From Cyprinodon diabolis (taxonomy: Eukaryota > Chordata > Actinopteri > Cyprinodontiformes > Cyprinodontidae): a DNA stretch of 64,000 bases. The notes under the pieces were generated by a model. The model saw nothing but the letters and a program-made list of their open reading frames with translations. It was not told the origin of the DNA and searched no databases. Shown here piece by piece: positions 1-9,970 of the stretch (positions are counted from its first letter, which is position 1; the number at the start of each line of letters is the position of its first letter). Made by a program: the position numbers and the translations under genes. The stretch lies in the NCBI GenBank assembly GCA_030533445.1, contig CM060065.1, positions 19,082,474 to 19,146,473 of the forward strand, written 5' to 3'.

Positions 1-428
1 ACCGCTGATGCCCATCTGTACTTCAAAGATGACACCCGGGTATCGGTACTGTAGATACAAGCAGTGCCTTCCTGTTCTTTGAGTGCCATTCTATATACAC
101 CTCGGTTAGAGCGCAAAGCGATCAATAGAGTAACACAGATAAGAGCTGTGAGCTGATAAAGCTTTCAAAAAGATTTGGAGACTCTTACCACAGGGATGAT
201 CACTGATTAGATGTTCTTGAAATCTTTTATATGCAGGGAAACTTTAATTTTGTTTTGCATATTTTATATTTTATCTGTTTTTGTTGTTACACCAACCATA
301 AAGAATTAATATAGTAGTTTGGATTTTTTAGGAATAATAACCTTATGTGTCACTGTTAGAAAAGGAACAGAGATGCAGCAATTGAAACTAATGCAAACAT
401 GGCATTGATTTGGAAAATAGAGGAATGG

Positions 429-500
429 ACAGAAAGACAGACAGATAGACAGACAGACACACACACACACACACACACACCCACACACACACACACACAC
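429..500. repeat. (ACAG)n/(CA)n microsatellite
   Basis: A short ACAG-like tract runs into about 20 CA units with one CCC interruption. It ends just upstream of the left end of the Tc1-like element. The Cys/Val-rich peptide on the complementary strand is only translated microsatellite. Confidence 0.95.
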
Positions 501-678
501 ATGCATACATAGAGGGCATGCAAAAGTATTCAGCCCCATTTAACTTTTAGACCTTCTGCCACATTTCAGTGCTTCAAACAAAATATAAAATTGTGATTTT
601 ATGTCTATGTGTAAGCATTTTTTGTGAAGAATCAAACAACAGGTGGGACACAATCATGGAGTGGAACAAATTGATTGG

Positions 679-684
<6 letters not shown>

Positions 685-745
<61 letters not shown>
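685..745. repeat. (TA)n microsatellite
   Basis: About 30 TA units. The tract resumes at 1574-1592 on the other side of the hAT-like insertion, so the insertion appears to lie within one TA tract of the older Tc1 element. Confidence 0.95.
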
Positions 746-749
<4 letters not shown>

Positions 750-1001
750 TAGGGATGGGACAATTTATGAAAACCGTCTGAACCGTTCAGTTCGACTGTC
801 TCGGTTCGATTCGCGTGTGTTTCGTTCGGTTCATGCACTGCTCCTTTTTCTCATAGGTGAAGCGTTTACACTCCAGAGCAGAAGGTGGCGGTACTGCGAC
901 CAAAGCCAACCACCAGTAGTAAACAAGACGAAGAAGAAGCGAAGCAGCGTAGCCGGGTGTAGCAGGGAAAAAAATCAGTTGTTGTGGAGAATTGTGTCGG
1001 A

Positions 1002-1199
1002 ATGGCGAGTGGGAAAGAACAAGAGTTGGAAGACGTGCCAGCAGCACTTTATAGGTCTGCTGTATGGGACCGCTTTGCATTTAGAGTGACCTACGATGAC
1101 GGCGGAAAGAAAGTTGGGGATAAAAGTGCAACCGTGTTCAAGCATTGTGCAACACGTTTTGTTTATGCTAACAGCAACATGACCAACATGTCATGCTAA
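1002..1199 (+). pseudogene. Truncated BED zinc-finger exon of a hAT transposase
   Basis: Starting at the ATG in AATGGCGAGTGG, the reading frame gives about 65 residues that look like the start of a BED-type zinc finger. Visible elements are a SAVWDRFAF segment, a KVGDKSATVFKHCATRF segment and a NSNMTNM segment. In intact BED fingers the middle segment has two cysteines and the last runs into a paired-histidine helix. Here the first cysteine position is Phe and the frame stops at NMSC, before any histidine, so the finger cannot bind zinc. It is the N-terminal DNA-binding part of a hAT transposase with the dimerisation and catalytic regions lost. ZBED-type host domestication is unlikely given the truncation. 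Confidence 0.65.
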
Positions 1200-1326
1200 C
1201 CCCGAAATCCCTCATACTCCGTCAGCAACCCCCGCTCCGCCCCGCTGCACTCCAGACCGGCTGCTCAAAGCAAAGCCTACAGCCTCCACTGTGGCTCCCA
1301 TCTGCTCCCCTCTGAGTCCCTTGGAG
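1199..1326. repeat. Module shared with 27119-27216
   Basis: From CCCCGAAATCCC to CTGAGTCCCTTGGA this segment resembles 27119-27216. Shared blocks include CATACTC, CTCCAGACCG, CAAAGCAAAGCCTACA and CTGTGGCTCC, with an extra 20-30 bp here. It lies just downstream of the BED exon. Confidence 0.7.
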
Positions 1327-1619
1327 ATGGTAGAGAGCATGCGCGAGATGATTAAATTCAAAGCAGCAAAACATACGGAAATGATCCAGGGTTTCCGCGG
1401 ATCATTTAAAAAAATTACAATCCATTATTTTTTGGGGGATTTTTTCATTAATTTCATAAATTTTTATGGGATTTCGGTGTAACAATCAAAATATACCGTA
1501 TCGAACTGAAAACCGTGACCACGAAACCGTGAATCGAACCGAACCGTGGATTTTGTGAACCGTTCCACCCCTAATATATATATATATATATATGAAAAAA
1601 CAAATTATTGCATGTTTTA

Positions 1620-2450
1620 AAAATGCTGTGTGCAAAATTATTTCTCTGAAATTTTTGCCAATTCTTCCTTGCAAAACAGCTGAAGCTCAGTGAGGTTGGA
1701 TAGAGAGCGTCTGTGAACAGCAGTTTTCAGTTCTGTCCACAGATTATTGATTGGATTCAGGTCTGGACTTTGACTTGGCCATTCTAACACCTGATATGTT
1801 TATTTGTGAATCGTTCTACTGTAGATTTTGCTTCATGGTTTGGATCATTGTCTTGTTGGAAGATAAATCTCCGTCCCAGTCTCAGGTCTATTGCACACTC
1901 CAACAGTTTTTTGTCCCATCATTTTAAAGAAAAGCAGGCCCTATCCATGATGCTGCCAACAGCATGTTTGACAGTGGTGTGGTCAGGGTGATGAGCTGTG
2001 TGGCCTTTATGCCAAACATATCGTTATGCATTGCTGCCAAAGGTTGGATTTTGGTTTCATCTGAGCAGAGAGCCCTTTACCAAATGTTTGCTATGTCTCT
2101 TAGGTGGCGTGTGGCAAACTTTAAACAGTGCTTTTTATGGACATTTTTAAGAAATTGATTTCTTTCATGAAGGCCAGATTTGTGCAGTATACAGCTGATT
2201 GTTTTTCTATGGACAGAATCCTCCACCTCAGCTGTAGATCTCTGCAGTTCACCCACAGTGATCATGTGCCTCTTGGCTGCATCTCTCATCAGTTTGAGTT
2301 GAAAGTTTAGAGGAACAGCCGATTCTTAGATTCTTAGATTTGCAATGTTCTGATACTCTTTAAATATTATCGCTTGCACTGTGCTCGTTGGGATGTTTAA
2401 AGCTTGGGAAATCTTTTTGTATCCAAATCTGGCTTTATATTTCTCCTATA
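1620..2450 (-). pseudogene. Tc1-like transposase relic
   Basis: On the minus strand the remains of a Tc1 transposase can be followed in order. At 2077-2289 there is a helix-turn-helix-side segment (MRDAAKRHMITVGELQRSTA). Around 2060 a SDETKIQ piece matches the first catalytic Asp motif. Around 1850 a GRRFIFQQDNDPNH piece matches the second Asp motif. Around 1750 a degraded SPDLNPIE-like piece matches the Glu motif. Several stops and frame changes separate these pieces, and a deletion removes residues between the first and second Asp motifs. The gene would have encoded a cut-and-paste recombinase acting on the element's inverted repeats. It cannot make a functional protein. Confidence 0.85.
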
Positions 2451-2796
2451 CAGTATCTCCCTGGTGTGTTCCTCTTTCTTCACAATACTCTCTGTGCTTT
2501 AAGCAGAACCATGACACTATCACAGAGCAGGTGAATGTATAAAGAGATTTGATTACACAAAGGTGGATTCTATTTATCATCATCAGTCATATAGGTCAAC
2601 AATGGATCATTCAGAGATCCTCACGGAACTTCTGGGGAGATTTTCCTGCACTGAAAGTAAAGGGGCAGATCAATTTTACTTAATGTATTATTTTTTTGTT
2701 GTTAGGAAAGTTAATATCAAATTTATGTTTACAGCGTGAAATCTGGCAAAAGGTCGAAAAGTTCAAGAGGGCCCAATACTTTCGCAAGGCACTGTA

Positions 2797-3766
2797 TATT
2801 AGTAAAGTAAACAATAATGAGTAGCGTAAACAAGCCTTACGGAGCTCCTGAACAAACATTTTGTTGAGTAACACGTTGAGGCAATCGCACATATTGTTTT
2901 TTCATGGTGTTTTCTGTAGAAGAATTTTCAAATCTTAAACTGTTTCATTGACCAGGGCTTGGTGCACATACAAGGAATTTGCTTCTAGTTTCTCAGGCTT
3001 ACAGTTTTGAGGTATTAAGTAAATGTAAAAACTTTACGCTGCGCTAACACTGCGGCAGAAAATCAATCACATGAATCCTGCGACCAGGTGGCTGTGGCTC
3101 CATTTGAACAAAACGGTGTTTCAGAGAAGAAAAAAAACATTCACATTGGATCACTTTCTTTCCTGGAGTTGTTGGCCAAAACCTGTTATTGGTGCACATA
3201 AATTTCCCTTTTGATTGTTTTACAGCCAACCTTTCTGTTTTGCCCTCTTGTGTTCACTAGTGATTGGTTGAAATTTTTCTGAAATTCATCAGAAGTCTGT
3301 CTTAGCCCCGATTTTTCCTGGAATCTGGCAAACTTCATTCTTGCAGAAAATCACAATTGATTTGCACACACCCGGTAATCACACATACTCTGCATTATGG
3401 CTAGTGTGAGTGTACAAATTAATTTTAAGGATTTGTATTCCTTGAAGTGCCCACACTTTAAGGTAGCGTGCACAGTGAGCAGATGTACTTATTTTTCATT
3501 GGGTTAGCTGACTACTCAGGTTGTAAAATAATCATTGTCTCCATCTGAGAGAAAGCCTGGGCAAGAAATTGACTGTTAAAGCAGATTTTTGTAAAACAAG
3601 CTCTTTAGAATGTTCTTGTACAGGGTTTCTGCAATTGCTCCCAACTCTGTTATGATCACTTATGGCCACTATGACCATTTATGACATATACCATATATAG
3701 AGACTTAAAGTAATGTCCAAAACATTTACTGTCAAAAAATGACCTAAAAAAACATCGCCGAATTTT
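2797..3766. other. No recognisable feature
   Basis: Unassigned AT-rich DNA. The minus-strand frame at 3044-3229 (61 codons) has no domain I recognise and no supporting context, so I do not call a gene. Confidence 0.6.
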
Positions 3767-3819
3767 GTATGTATGTATGTATGTATGTATGTATGTATGT
3801 ATGTATGTATGTATGTATA
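3767..3819. repeat. (TATG)n microsatellite
   Basis: About 13 uninterrupted tetranucleotide units. The HTYIHTYI peptide on the minus strand is a translation of this repeat. Confidence 0.97.
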
Positions 3820-3924
3820 GATTTAAGACATATTTAAGACAGAGACCCATTGAAAAGTCTGTACTCAACTTTGCCAGAACATCTTTTCTGCTGCTTTTCT
3901 TATTGGACTTCAAATGAATAACAG

Positions 3925-4169
3925 GAGTGATCAGAAGTCACCAGGAGGGGTCAAAAGTTACCAGGAGGGGTCAGAAGTCACCAGGAGGGGTCAGAAGTTA
4001 CCAGGATGGGTCAGAAGTTACCAGGAGGGGTCAGAAGTCACCAGGAGGGGTAAGAAATTACCAGGAGTAATCACAAGTTACCAGCAGGGGTCAGAAGTCA
4101 CCAGGAGAGGTCCCAAGTTAACAGGAGTTATCAGAAGTTACCAGGAGGGGTCAGAAGTTACCAGGAGGG
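3925..4169. repeat. 21-bp minisatellite
   Basis: About 12 tandem units of consensus AGAAGTYACCAGGAGGGGTC, with scattered substitutions such as GGATGG and GGAGTAATC. The unit length is a multiple of three, so the plus strand stays open through the array and gives a 7-residue peptide repeat. That open frame is a by-product of the repeat. The last unit is interrupted by the Gypsy insertion: GAGGG at 4165-4169 is repeated at 9966-9970 and followed there by GTC, as in a normal unit. Confidence 0.93.
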
Positions 4170-4884
4170 TGTTGGGATCTGGAGATGTACCACCTTCCAC
4201 CAGCAGAGCGCGCTGTGGGTCTCCTGAGCTGGAACCCTCCAGCACACCTGAGACGCATCTTCTCATCAGGAGACCTGCCCTTCATAAGCAGCTACCAGAC
4301 CTTTCTTCGAAGCCGCAGTGTTGACCTTAGTTTGGTTAGCAACCTGAGCCTCTGTTACCTGAAGAATCTAAGTTGTCTCTAAGTGAGAAAACTGGTTCTA
4401 ACCTTCCTCTGTCTTTGCTCACAGGAAACCTGTCTCAAGCCTGAAGCTCTGGATGAGCTTAACCTGCCTTCAGCCCTGGAGAGCCAAACCTGAAGATTCC
4501 TATTTTGGGATTTACCCTGCTGCTCTCTGTGAAGAGCTGGAAACTCTGATCAAGGTCTGCCATTCAAAGTCAGAAGCTAGACGCTGCAGCTGCTTTAGCA
4601 CTCTGCTGAACCAACAGTCTCTGGACCCAACGGTTCCCTCTCTCACAAGAGAAGCCTGGACTCCGTCAAGGTAGAATTAGAATTATCTAAAAGGACTCTT
4701 TAATCATCTGCCTGCCCAGCTAATCAAACTATCATCTCTGCAGACTTCAGTGAACCCAACCCCGGACCCGTTCCAGATCCAGTTCATGTCTTTTGTGTCA
4801 AACATCTTTAATAAACTCTGTTAAACTTTTACCCAGCCTCCTTTGTGTTCTGCATGTGGGTTTGATATTAAACCGATCATGACA
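4170..4884 (+). repeat. 5' LTR of Gypsy element
   Basis: Begins TGTTGGGATCTGG and ends AAACCGATCATGACA. A polyadenylation signal AATAAA lies at 4810-4815, so the polyadenylated RNA end should fall about 20-40 bp before the LTR end, giving a short U5. The differences from the 3' LTR are mostly in the first 160 bp. The gag start codon at 4879 lies inside the last bases of the LTR. A 73-codon open frame in both LTRs (4453-4674 here) is incidental. Confidence 0.95.
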
Positions 4885-5940
4885 GAACACTGCGGCCAAA
4901 CACAGAGCCCAGCAGATCACCTCCGGAGGAGGCTTGAGGAACAGGACGCTCAGATCCTTGGACATGCGCATACCCTCCGTGAGTTACACACTAAAATTGA
5001 ACATCAGAACCAAGTGCTACAAACGTATACCAGCTACATGGGAAGCGCTAATGCCACGCCAGCAGTACGTCCCGTTCCGGATCCACTTCCACCTCTAAGG
5101 TCACAGGCAGTGACGTCATTTCCTGAGTTCCGTCCAAGTCCGCCTGAAAGATTTTCAGGAAACCAAGGGGATTGTAAAGGATTTTTGTTTCAATGTCGTT
5201 TACTTTTTGAACAATCTCCCGGCAGTTTTCCGAATGATAGGAAAAAAATATCCTTCATTCTCTCTCAACTCACTGAACGAGCTCTTGAATGGGCAGAGGC
5301 AAGGTTCTCTTCAGAGTCCAGTTTTTTCTTGTACATTTTCCGAGTTCATATCTGAGTTTTCCCAAGTATTTAACCACGACTCAGATAAAACAATTGATTC
5401 CCGAGCCCTGCTAAATTTAAAACAGGGAAATTCTACTGTGGCTGAATATCCATTGACTTCCGGGTTAAAGCCGCAGCCTCAGGTTGGAACGAATGTGCAC
5501 TTAAGAGTGCTTATTTTAAGGCTTTAAATGATAACATCAAGGACGAACTAGCCACAATCGACGAACCAGCTAGTTTGGGGGACTTAATCCGTTTAACCAT
5601 CAGACTGGATAACAGACTCCGAACTAGAAATCACTCTAGACAAAGAAGTCTAAATTTTTCTGTGTCAGCTCCTGCATTTAATAATGCTTCTGTTTTTTCT
5701 GGACCCACAGAACCCAGTTCCAAGCCTAAGTCTAAAAACCAGACTTTTTCTGTGCCTGTCCAAGTCTCTCACTCAGATGGAGCGGAGGTCGAACCCATGC
5801 AGATTGGACACACAACGCTATCCCCTGAGGAAAGACAACGAAGATTTAGAGGCAATCTGTGTCTGTACATTGGTGAGACTGGCCATTTCATTGCTTCATG
5901 TCCGGCTAAGTCAAAAGCCAGGGCCCGTCAGAGGAATTGA
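4879..5940 (+). pseudogene. gag: Gypsy gag, frameshifted
   Basis: The gag polyprotein would form the cytoplasmic particle that packages element RNA. The chosen ATG (4879) overlaps the LTR end and is followed by a leucine/glutamate-rich helical region (RRRLEEQDAQILGHA). A capsid-like segment follows (FPEFRPSPPERFSG, then a hydrophobic helical part). The reading frame shifts near 5320, within a run of six T, and shifts back near 5455, so a 170-codon frame and later frames must be read in turn. The C-terminal part (from about 5530) ends with one nucleocapsid zinc knuckle at about 5860-5910. Its spacing is CCHC-like, but the second cysteine is Ile (CLYIGETGHF), so zinc binding is probably lost. 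The pol frame is -1 relative to gag, as in sushi elements. Confidence 0.85.
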
Positions 5941-8900
5941 GGAGTCTGACGGGCCATCTGAAAACTGATAAAACTCCTTATCTGATGTTGCCTGCTACTC
6001 TTTTTTTCTCCAACCAGAATCTCACCTTGTCGGCTTTCATAGACTCTGGGTGTGAAAGAAATCTCATTGATTCAGATTTGGTCCAGCAATTAAATATTGA
6101 GACTGTCCCTTTATCTAAGTCTCTCAGAGTATCTGCTATTGATGGAAAGAAGCTTCATCAAGTCACTCATCAGACACAACCTCTGGAACTTTTAATCTCT
6201 GGAAACCATCGTCAAACTTTTTTGTTTTTTCTTCTGCATGCTCCCCTCTGGTGCTGGGATTCGAGTGGCTGGAACGTCATGACCCCCATATCAACTGGGC
6301 TGAACGCCACATTGAGTCTTGGTCCACTTCCTGTCATGAGTCATGCCTTCGTTCTGCGGCTCCTGCCATTCAGTCCCCTAGAGGTAGGGGGGAGATGAAC
6401 TCTCCTGACCTTACTTCTGTTCCTCCCGAGTATCATGATCTGGCACCAGTCTTCAGTAAGGTCAGTGCGACGTCTCTTCCACCTCACAGACCATATGACT
6501 GTGCCATAGATTTACTACCAGGAGCCCCCCTTCCCAGCAGTAGACTATACAACATCTCCAAACCTGAACGCAAGACCATGGAAAAATATATCAATGAGTC
6601 TCTAGCTGCTGGAATTATTCGTCCATCTTCATCTCCTCTTGGTGCTGGTTTCTTTTTTGTGGGTAAAAAAGATGGTTTCCTACGACCCTGTATAGATTAC
6701 AGAGGCTTAAATCAGATAACCTTCAAAAATAAGTACCCCCTACCATTACTGGCATCAGCGTTTGAACCTGTTCAGGGTGCAAGTGTTCACTAAACTCGAT
6801 TTGAGAAACATTTATCACCTCCTTAGAATTAGAGAAGGAGATGAATGGAAGACAGCCTTTAAGACCCCCTTAGGCCAATTTGAGTATTTGGTCATGCCTT
6901 TTGGTCTCACAAACGCTCCTGCTTGCTTCCAAGCTCTTGTCAACGACGTTCTCAGAGATTTTTTGAACGTATTCATTTTTGTTTACATCGATGATATTTT
7001 GATCTACTCCAAGAACCTCTCTGACCACAAGAAACATGTTCGTCTAGTTCTTCAGAGACTTTTGGAAAACAAACTGTTTGTGAAAGCTGAAAAATGTGAA
7101 TTTCACCAACCATCTGTCACTTTTTTAGGGTTTGTGCTCGAGGGCGGGCAGGTGAAGCCATCTGAAGACAAGATAAAGGCAATTCTGGACTGGCCGACTC
7201 CTGAAAACCGCAAACAGCTTCAGAGATTTCTTGGGTTTGCAAACTTTTACAGACGCTTCATAAGGAACTATAGTCAAACAGCTCTACCTCTCACAACTCT
7301 GACTTCTGTGAAGAAGACCTTTCAATGGACACCTGAAGCCCAAAACGCTTTTGAAAAATTAAAGAACCTGTTTTCCAGAGCACCCATCCCTATCCAGCCA
7401 GATCCTTCTAAGCAGTTTATCTTAGAGGTGGACGCATCTGACTCCAGTGTTGGAGCTGTTTTATCTCAGCAATCTGACTCAGACCAAAAAACTCACCCCT
7501 GTGCTTTTTTTTCACGTAGACTCTCACCAGCGGAGCAAAATTATGATGTTGGAGATCGAGAACTTCTAGCCATTAAACACGCCCTGGAGGAATGGAGACA
7601 CTGGCTCGAGGGGGCCGAGCATCCAGTATTGGTTTGGACAGACCACAAAAACCTGGCTTATCTCCAATTGGCAAAACGATCCAACCCACGTCACTCTAGA
7701 TGGTCATTATTCTTTTCCCGTTTCAACCTCATTATTTCTTACAGACCTGGTTCCAAGAACGTCAAGCCCGATTCTCTCTCTCGTCTGTACTCCACTGATC
7801 AACCTGAGACACCTGAGCCTGTTCTTCCTGCGTCCTGTACTGTTGGAGTCGTCTCCTGGGAGATCACTGATCTCATCAACTCTGCCCTAGCCTCTGAACC
7901 TGACCCAGGTAACGGCCCTCGAAATAAAACTTATGTTGCATCTTCCGTCAGATCCCGACTGATCCAGTGGATGCATGCAGCTAAATTTTCCGCCCATCCT
8001 GGAGTGAGCAGAACCATTGCCCTCATTACAAGACGTTTCTGGTGGCCATCACTACACAAGGACGTTAAGGAGTACGTTTTAGCATGTCCCATCTGCGCCA
8101 GAAACAAGACCTCTCATCAACCACCTTCTGGTCTGCTGCATCCTCTACCTGTTCCAACCCGTCCTTGGTCACATATCGCCGTAGATTTTGTCACAGGTCT
8201 CCCGATTTCCAGAGGTATGTCCACCATTTTAACCATCGTGGACCGTTTTTCCAAGGCCTGTCACTTAATTCCCCTCAGGAAACTTCCCACGGCTTTCCAG
8301 ACGGCCCAGCTTCTCGTGAAGCATGTTTTCCGACTCCATGGTATTCCACAAGAAATCCTCTCTGACCGCGGTCCTCAGTTCATCTCACAGGTCTGGAAAG
8401 CTTTCTGTTCTGCGTTAAACTGTAAGTCATCCCTCAACTCTGGTTATCACCCACAGTCTAACGGGCAGACGGAGAGGATGAATCAACAACTAGAATCCAC
8501 TCTCCGCTGCCTAACATCCAATAACCCTACTGACTGGAGTCAGTTTCTGACCTGGATCGAGTACGCACATAACTCATTAAAATCCGCTTCTACTGGTTTA
8601 TCCCCGTTCCAAGTTTCCATTGGTTATCAGCCTCCACTTTTCCCTGCATACGAGAGAGAGATAACGGTCAGATCAGTCCATCACCACATCCGCCGTTGTC
8701 AGCGCATCTGGAAGGACACCATCACCACCCTCAACCGCTCATCTGCTTCTTCAAAACGCTTCGCAGATTCTAGGAGACGTCCTGCCCCTGATTACACCAT
8801 AGGCCAAGGGGTTTGGTTGTCAACACGTGACATTCCCCTCAAAGCCATGTCTAAAAAGCTGTCACCCCGGTTCATCGGCCCATATAAAACTGCCCAAATA

Positions 8901-9239
8901 ATCAACCCCTCTGCTGTCCGCCTGCCACCGAATCTCCGCATCCATCCTACGTTCCATGTCTCCCAAGTCAAACCTGTCATTACTAGCCCCCTGTGCCCTC
9001 CATCCGACTCCCCTCCACCTGCCCTGGACATCGACGGCCATCCGGCCTACACAGTTCACCAGATCGTGGACTCCCGTCGGCGAAGTCGCGGATGGCAGTA
9101 CCTCTTCGACTGGGAGGGCTACGGTCCGGAGGACTGCACCTGGGTTCCTGGTTCATACATCCTCGATCCGTCCCTGATCGAGGAGTATGAGAGTTCCCTC
9201 CCGTCCACTTCCTCGGGACCGCCAAGAGGCGGTCGTTGA
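5937..9239 (+). pseudogene. pol: Gypsy pol: PR-RT-RNaseH-IN-chromodomain, frameshifted
   Basis: Pol copies the element RNA and integrates the DNA. Order seen: aspartic protease with FIDSG (about 6040); RT with the YIDD catalytic motif (about 6990) and a LDLRNIYHL palm segment; RNase H with [13 protein letters not shown] and [10 protein letters not shown]; an integrase HHCC zinc region ([17 protein letters not shown]); an integrase core with [16 protein letters not shown] and [16 protein letters not shown] giving the D, D and E residues; and a C-terminal chromodomain (about 9040-9190) with Tyr, Trp and Trp at aromatic-cage positions. The longest open piece is 825 codons (6762-9239). Frame changes occur near 6225 (T-rich run) and near 6775, so protease and early RT are split off. 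All catalytic residues I can check are present; only the frame is broken. The stop at 9237 abuts the polypurine tract. Confidence 0.93.
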
Positions 9240-9250
9240 GAGGGGGGTAC
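9238..9250 (+). other. Polypurine tract before 3' LTR
   Basis: GAGAGGGGGGTAC directly precedes the TG of the 3' LTR and follows the pol stop codon. This is the expected position for the plus-strand DNA primer of an LTR retrotransposon. Confidence 0.8.
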
Positions 9251-9965
9251 TGTTGGGATCTGGAGATGTCCCACCTTCCACCAGCAGAGCGCGCTGTGGG
9301 TCTCCTGGGCTGGAGCCCTCCAGCACACCTGAGACGCATCTTCTCATCAGGAGACCTGCCCTTCATAAGCAGCTGCCAGACCTTTCTTCGACGCCGCAGT
9401 GTTGACCTTAGTTTGGTTAGCAACCTGAGCCTCTGTTACCTGAAGAATCTAAGTTGTCTCTAAGTGAGAAAACTGGTTCTAACCTTCCTCTGTCTTTGCT
9501 CACAGGAAACCTGTCTCAAGCCTGAAGCTCTGGATGAGCTTAACCTGCCTTCAGCCCTGGAGAGCCAAACCTGAAGATTCCTATTTTGGGATTTACCCTG
9601 CTGCTCTCTGTGAAGAGCTGGAAACTCTGATCAAGGTCTGCCATTCAAAGTCAGAAGCTAGACGCTGCAGCTGCTTTAGCACTCTGCTGAACCAACAGTC
9701 TCTGGACCCAACGGTTCCCTCTCTCACAAGAGAAGCCTGGACTCCGTCAAGGTAGAATTAGAATTATCTAAAAGGACTCTTTAATCATCTGCCTGCCCAG
9801 CTAATCAAACTATCATCTCTGCAGACTTCAGTGAACCCAACCCCGGACCCGTTCCAGATCCAGTTCATGTCTTTTGTGTCAAACATCTTTAATAAACTCT
9901 GTTAAACTTTTACCCAGCCTCCTTTGTGTTCTGCATGTGGGTTTGATATTAAACCAATCATGACA
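9251..9965 (+). repeat. 3' LTR of Gypsy element
   Basis: Exactly 715 bp, the same length as the 5' LTR, ending AAACCAATCATGACA. I count six substitutions against the 5' LTR, five of them within the first 160 bp and one near the end. AATAAA lies about 75 bp from the end. The target duplication GAGGG follows directly. Confidence 0.95.
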
Positions 9966-9970
9966 GAGGG

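Larger units (their letters stand above)
750..1572 (+). mobile_element. Non-autonomous hAT-like element nested in Tc1 copy
   Basis: Imperfect inverted ends TAGGGATGGG (left) and CCACCCCTAA (right) match the hAT pattern of a (C/T)AGGGRTGG terminus. Sub-terminal stretches rich in AACCGT/CGGTTCG occur in inverted orientation at both ends. The interior holds one BED-like coding exon and no transposase catalytic core, so the copy is internally deleted. An 8-bp target duplication cannot be resolved because both flanks are TA repeat. Confidence 0.7.
512..2794 (-). mobile_element. Decayed Tc1-like DNA transposon with a nested hAT element
   Basis: The right end carries a Tc1-type terminus (GGGCCCAATACTTTCGCAAG, then GCACTG) followed by TA at 2795-2796. 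The left end is a degraded inverted counterpart (GCATGCAAAAGTATTCAG) preceded by TA at 510-511. Both ends fit a TA target duplication. The transposase relic lies on the minus strand inside. The element is longer than the usual 1.6 kb because a (TA)n expansion and a hAT derivative (750-1572) sit in its left half. Family assignment rests on the transposase and end motifs recognised by eye. The copy is old: the left terminus is eroded and the gene has many stops. Confidence 0.85.
4165..9970 (+). mobile_element. Complete Gypsy (sushi-type chromovirus) LTR retrotransposon
   Basis: Two 715-bp direct LTRs (TGTTGGG...ATGACA) bracket gag and pol, and the whole is flanked by a perfect 5-bp duplication, GAGGG (4165-4169 and 9966-9970). 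Pol has the Gypsy order protease, reverse transcriptase, RNase H, integrase, and a chromodomain follows the integrase. That marks the Tf1/sushi-like chromovirus group common in fish. By eye the LTRs differ at six positions, so the insertion is young. Even so, gag and pol are interrupted by about four single-base indels. It is a genomic retrotransposon with no envelope gene. Confidence 0.95.

Noticed and set aside
569..1089. Tyr/Ile-repeat proteins (also at 15383, 18387, 25625 and 63239)
   Set aside because: These are translations of (TA)n microsatellites.
3925..4169. CRISPR-like array
   Set aside because: Units are contiguous 21-bp tandem repeats with no spacers, and the genome is eukaryotic. 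It is a minisatellite.
4453..4674. Identical 73-residue protein in both Gypsy LTRs (also 9534-9755)
   Set aside because: Identity is explained by LTR duplication; there is no domain and no sign of selection on codons.
5917..5930. Programmed -1 frameshift site at the Gypsy gag/pol overlap
   Set aside because: The -1 relation is clear, but I could not place a proper X-XXY-YYZ heptamer in the gag phase within the short overlap (5910-5940).
5684..5968. Second frame over gag, and the minus-strand frames over pol at 8792-9423
   Set aside because: Shadows of gag, pol and the LTR in other frames; no independent content.
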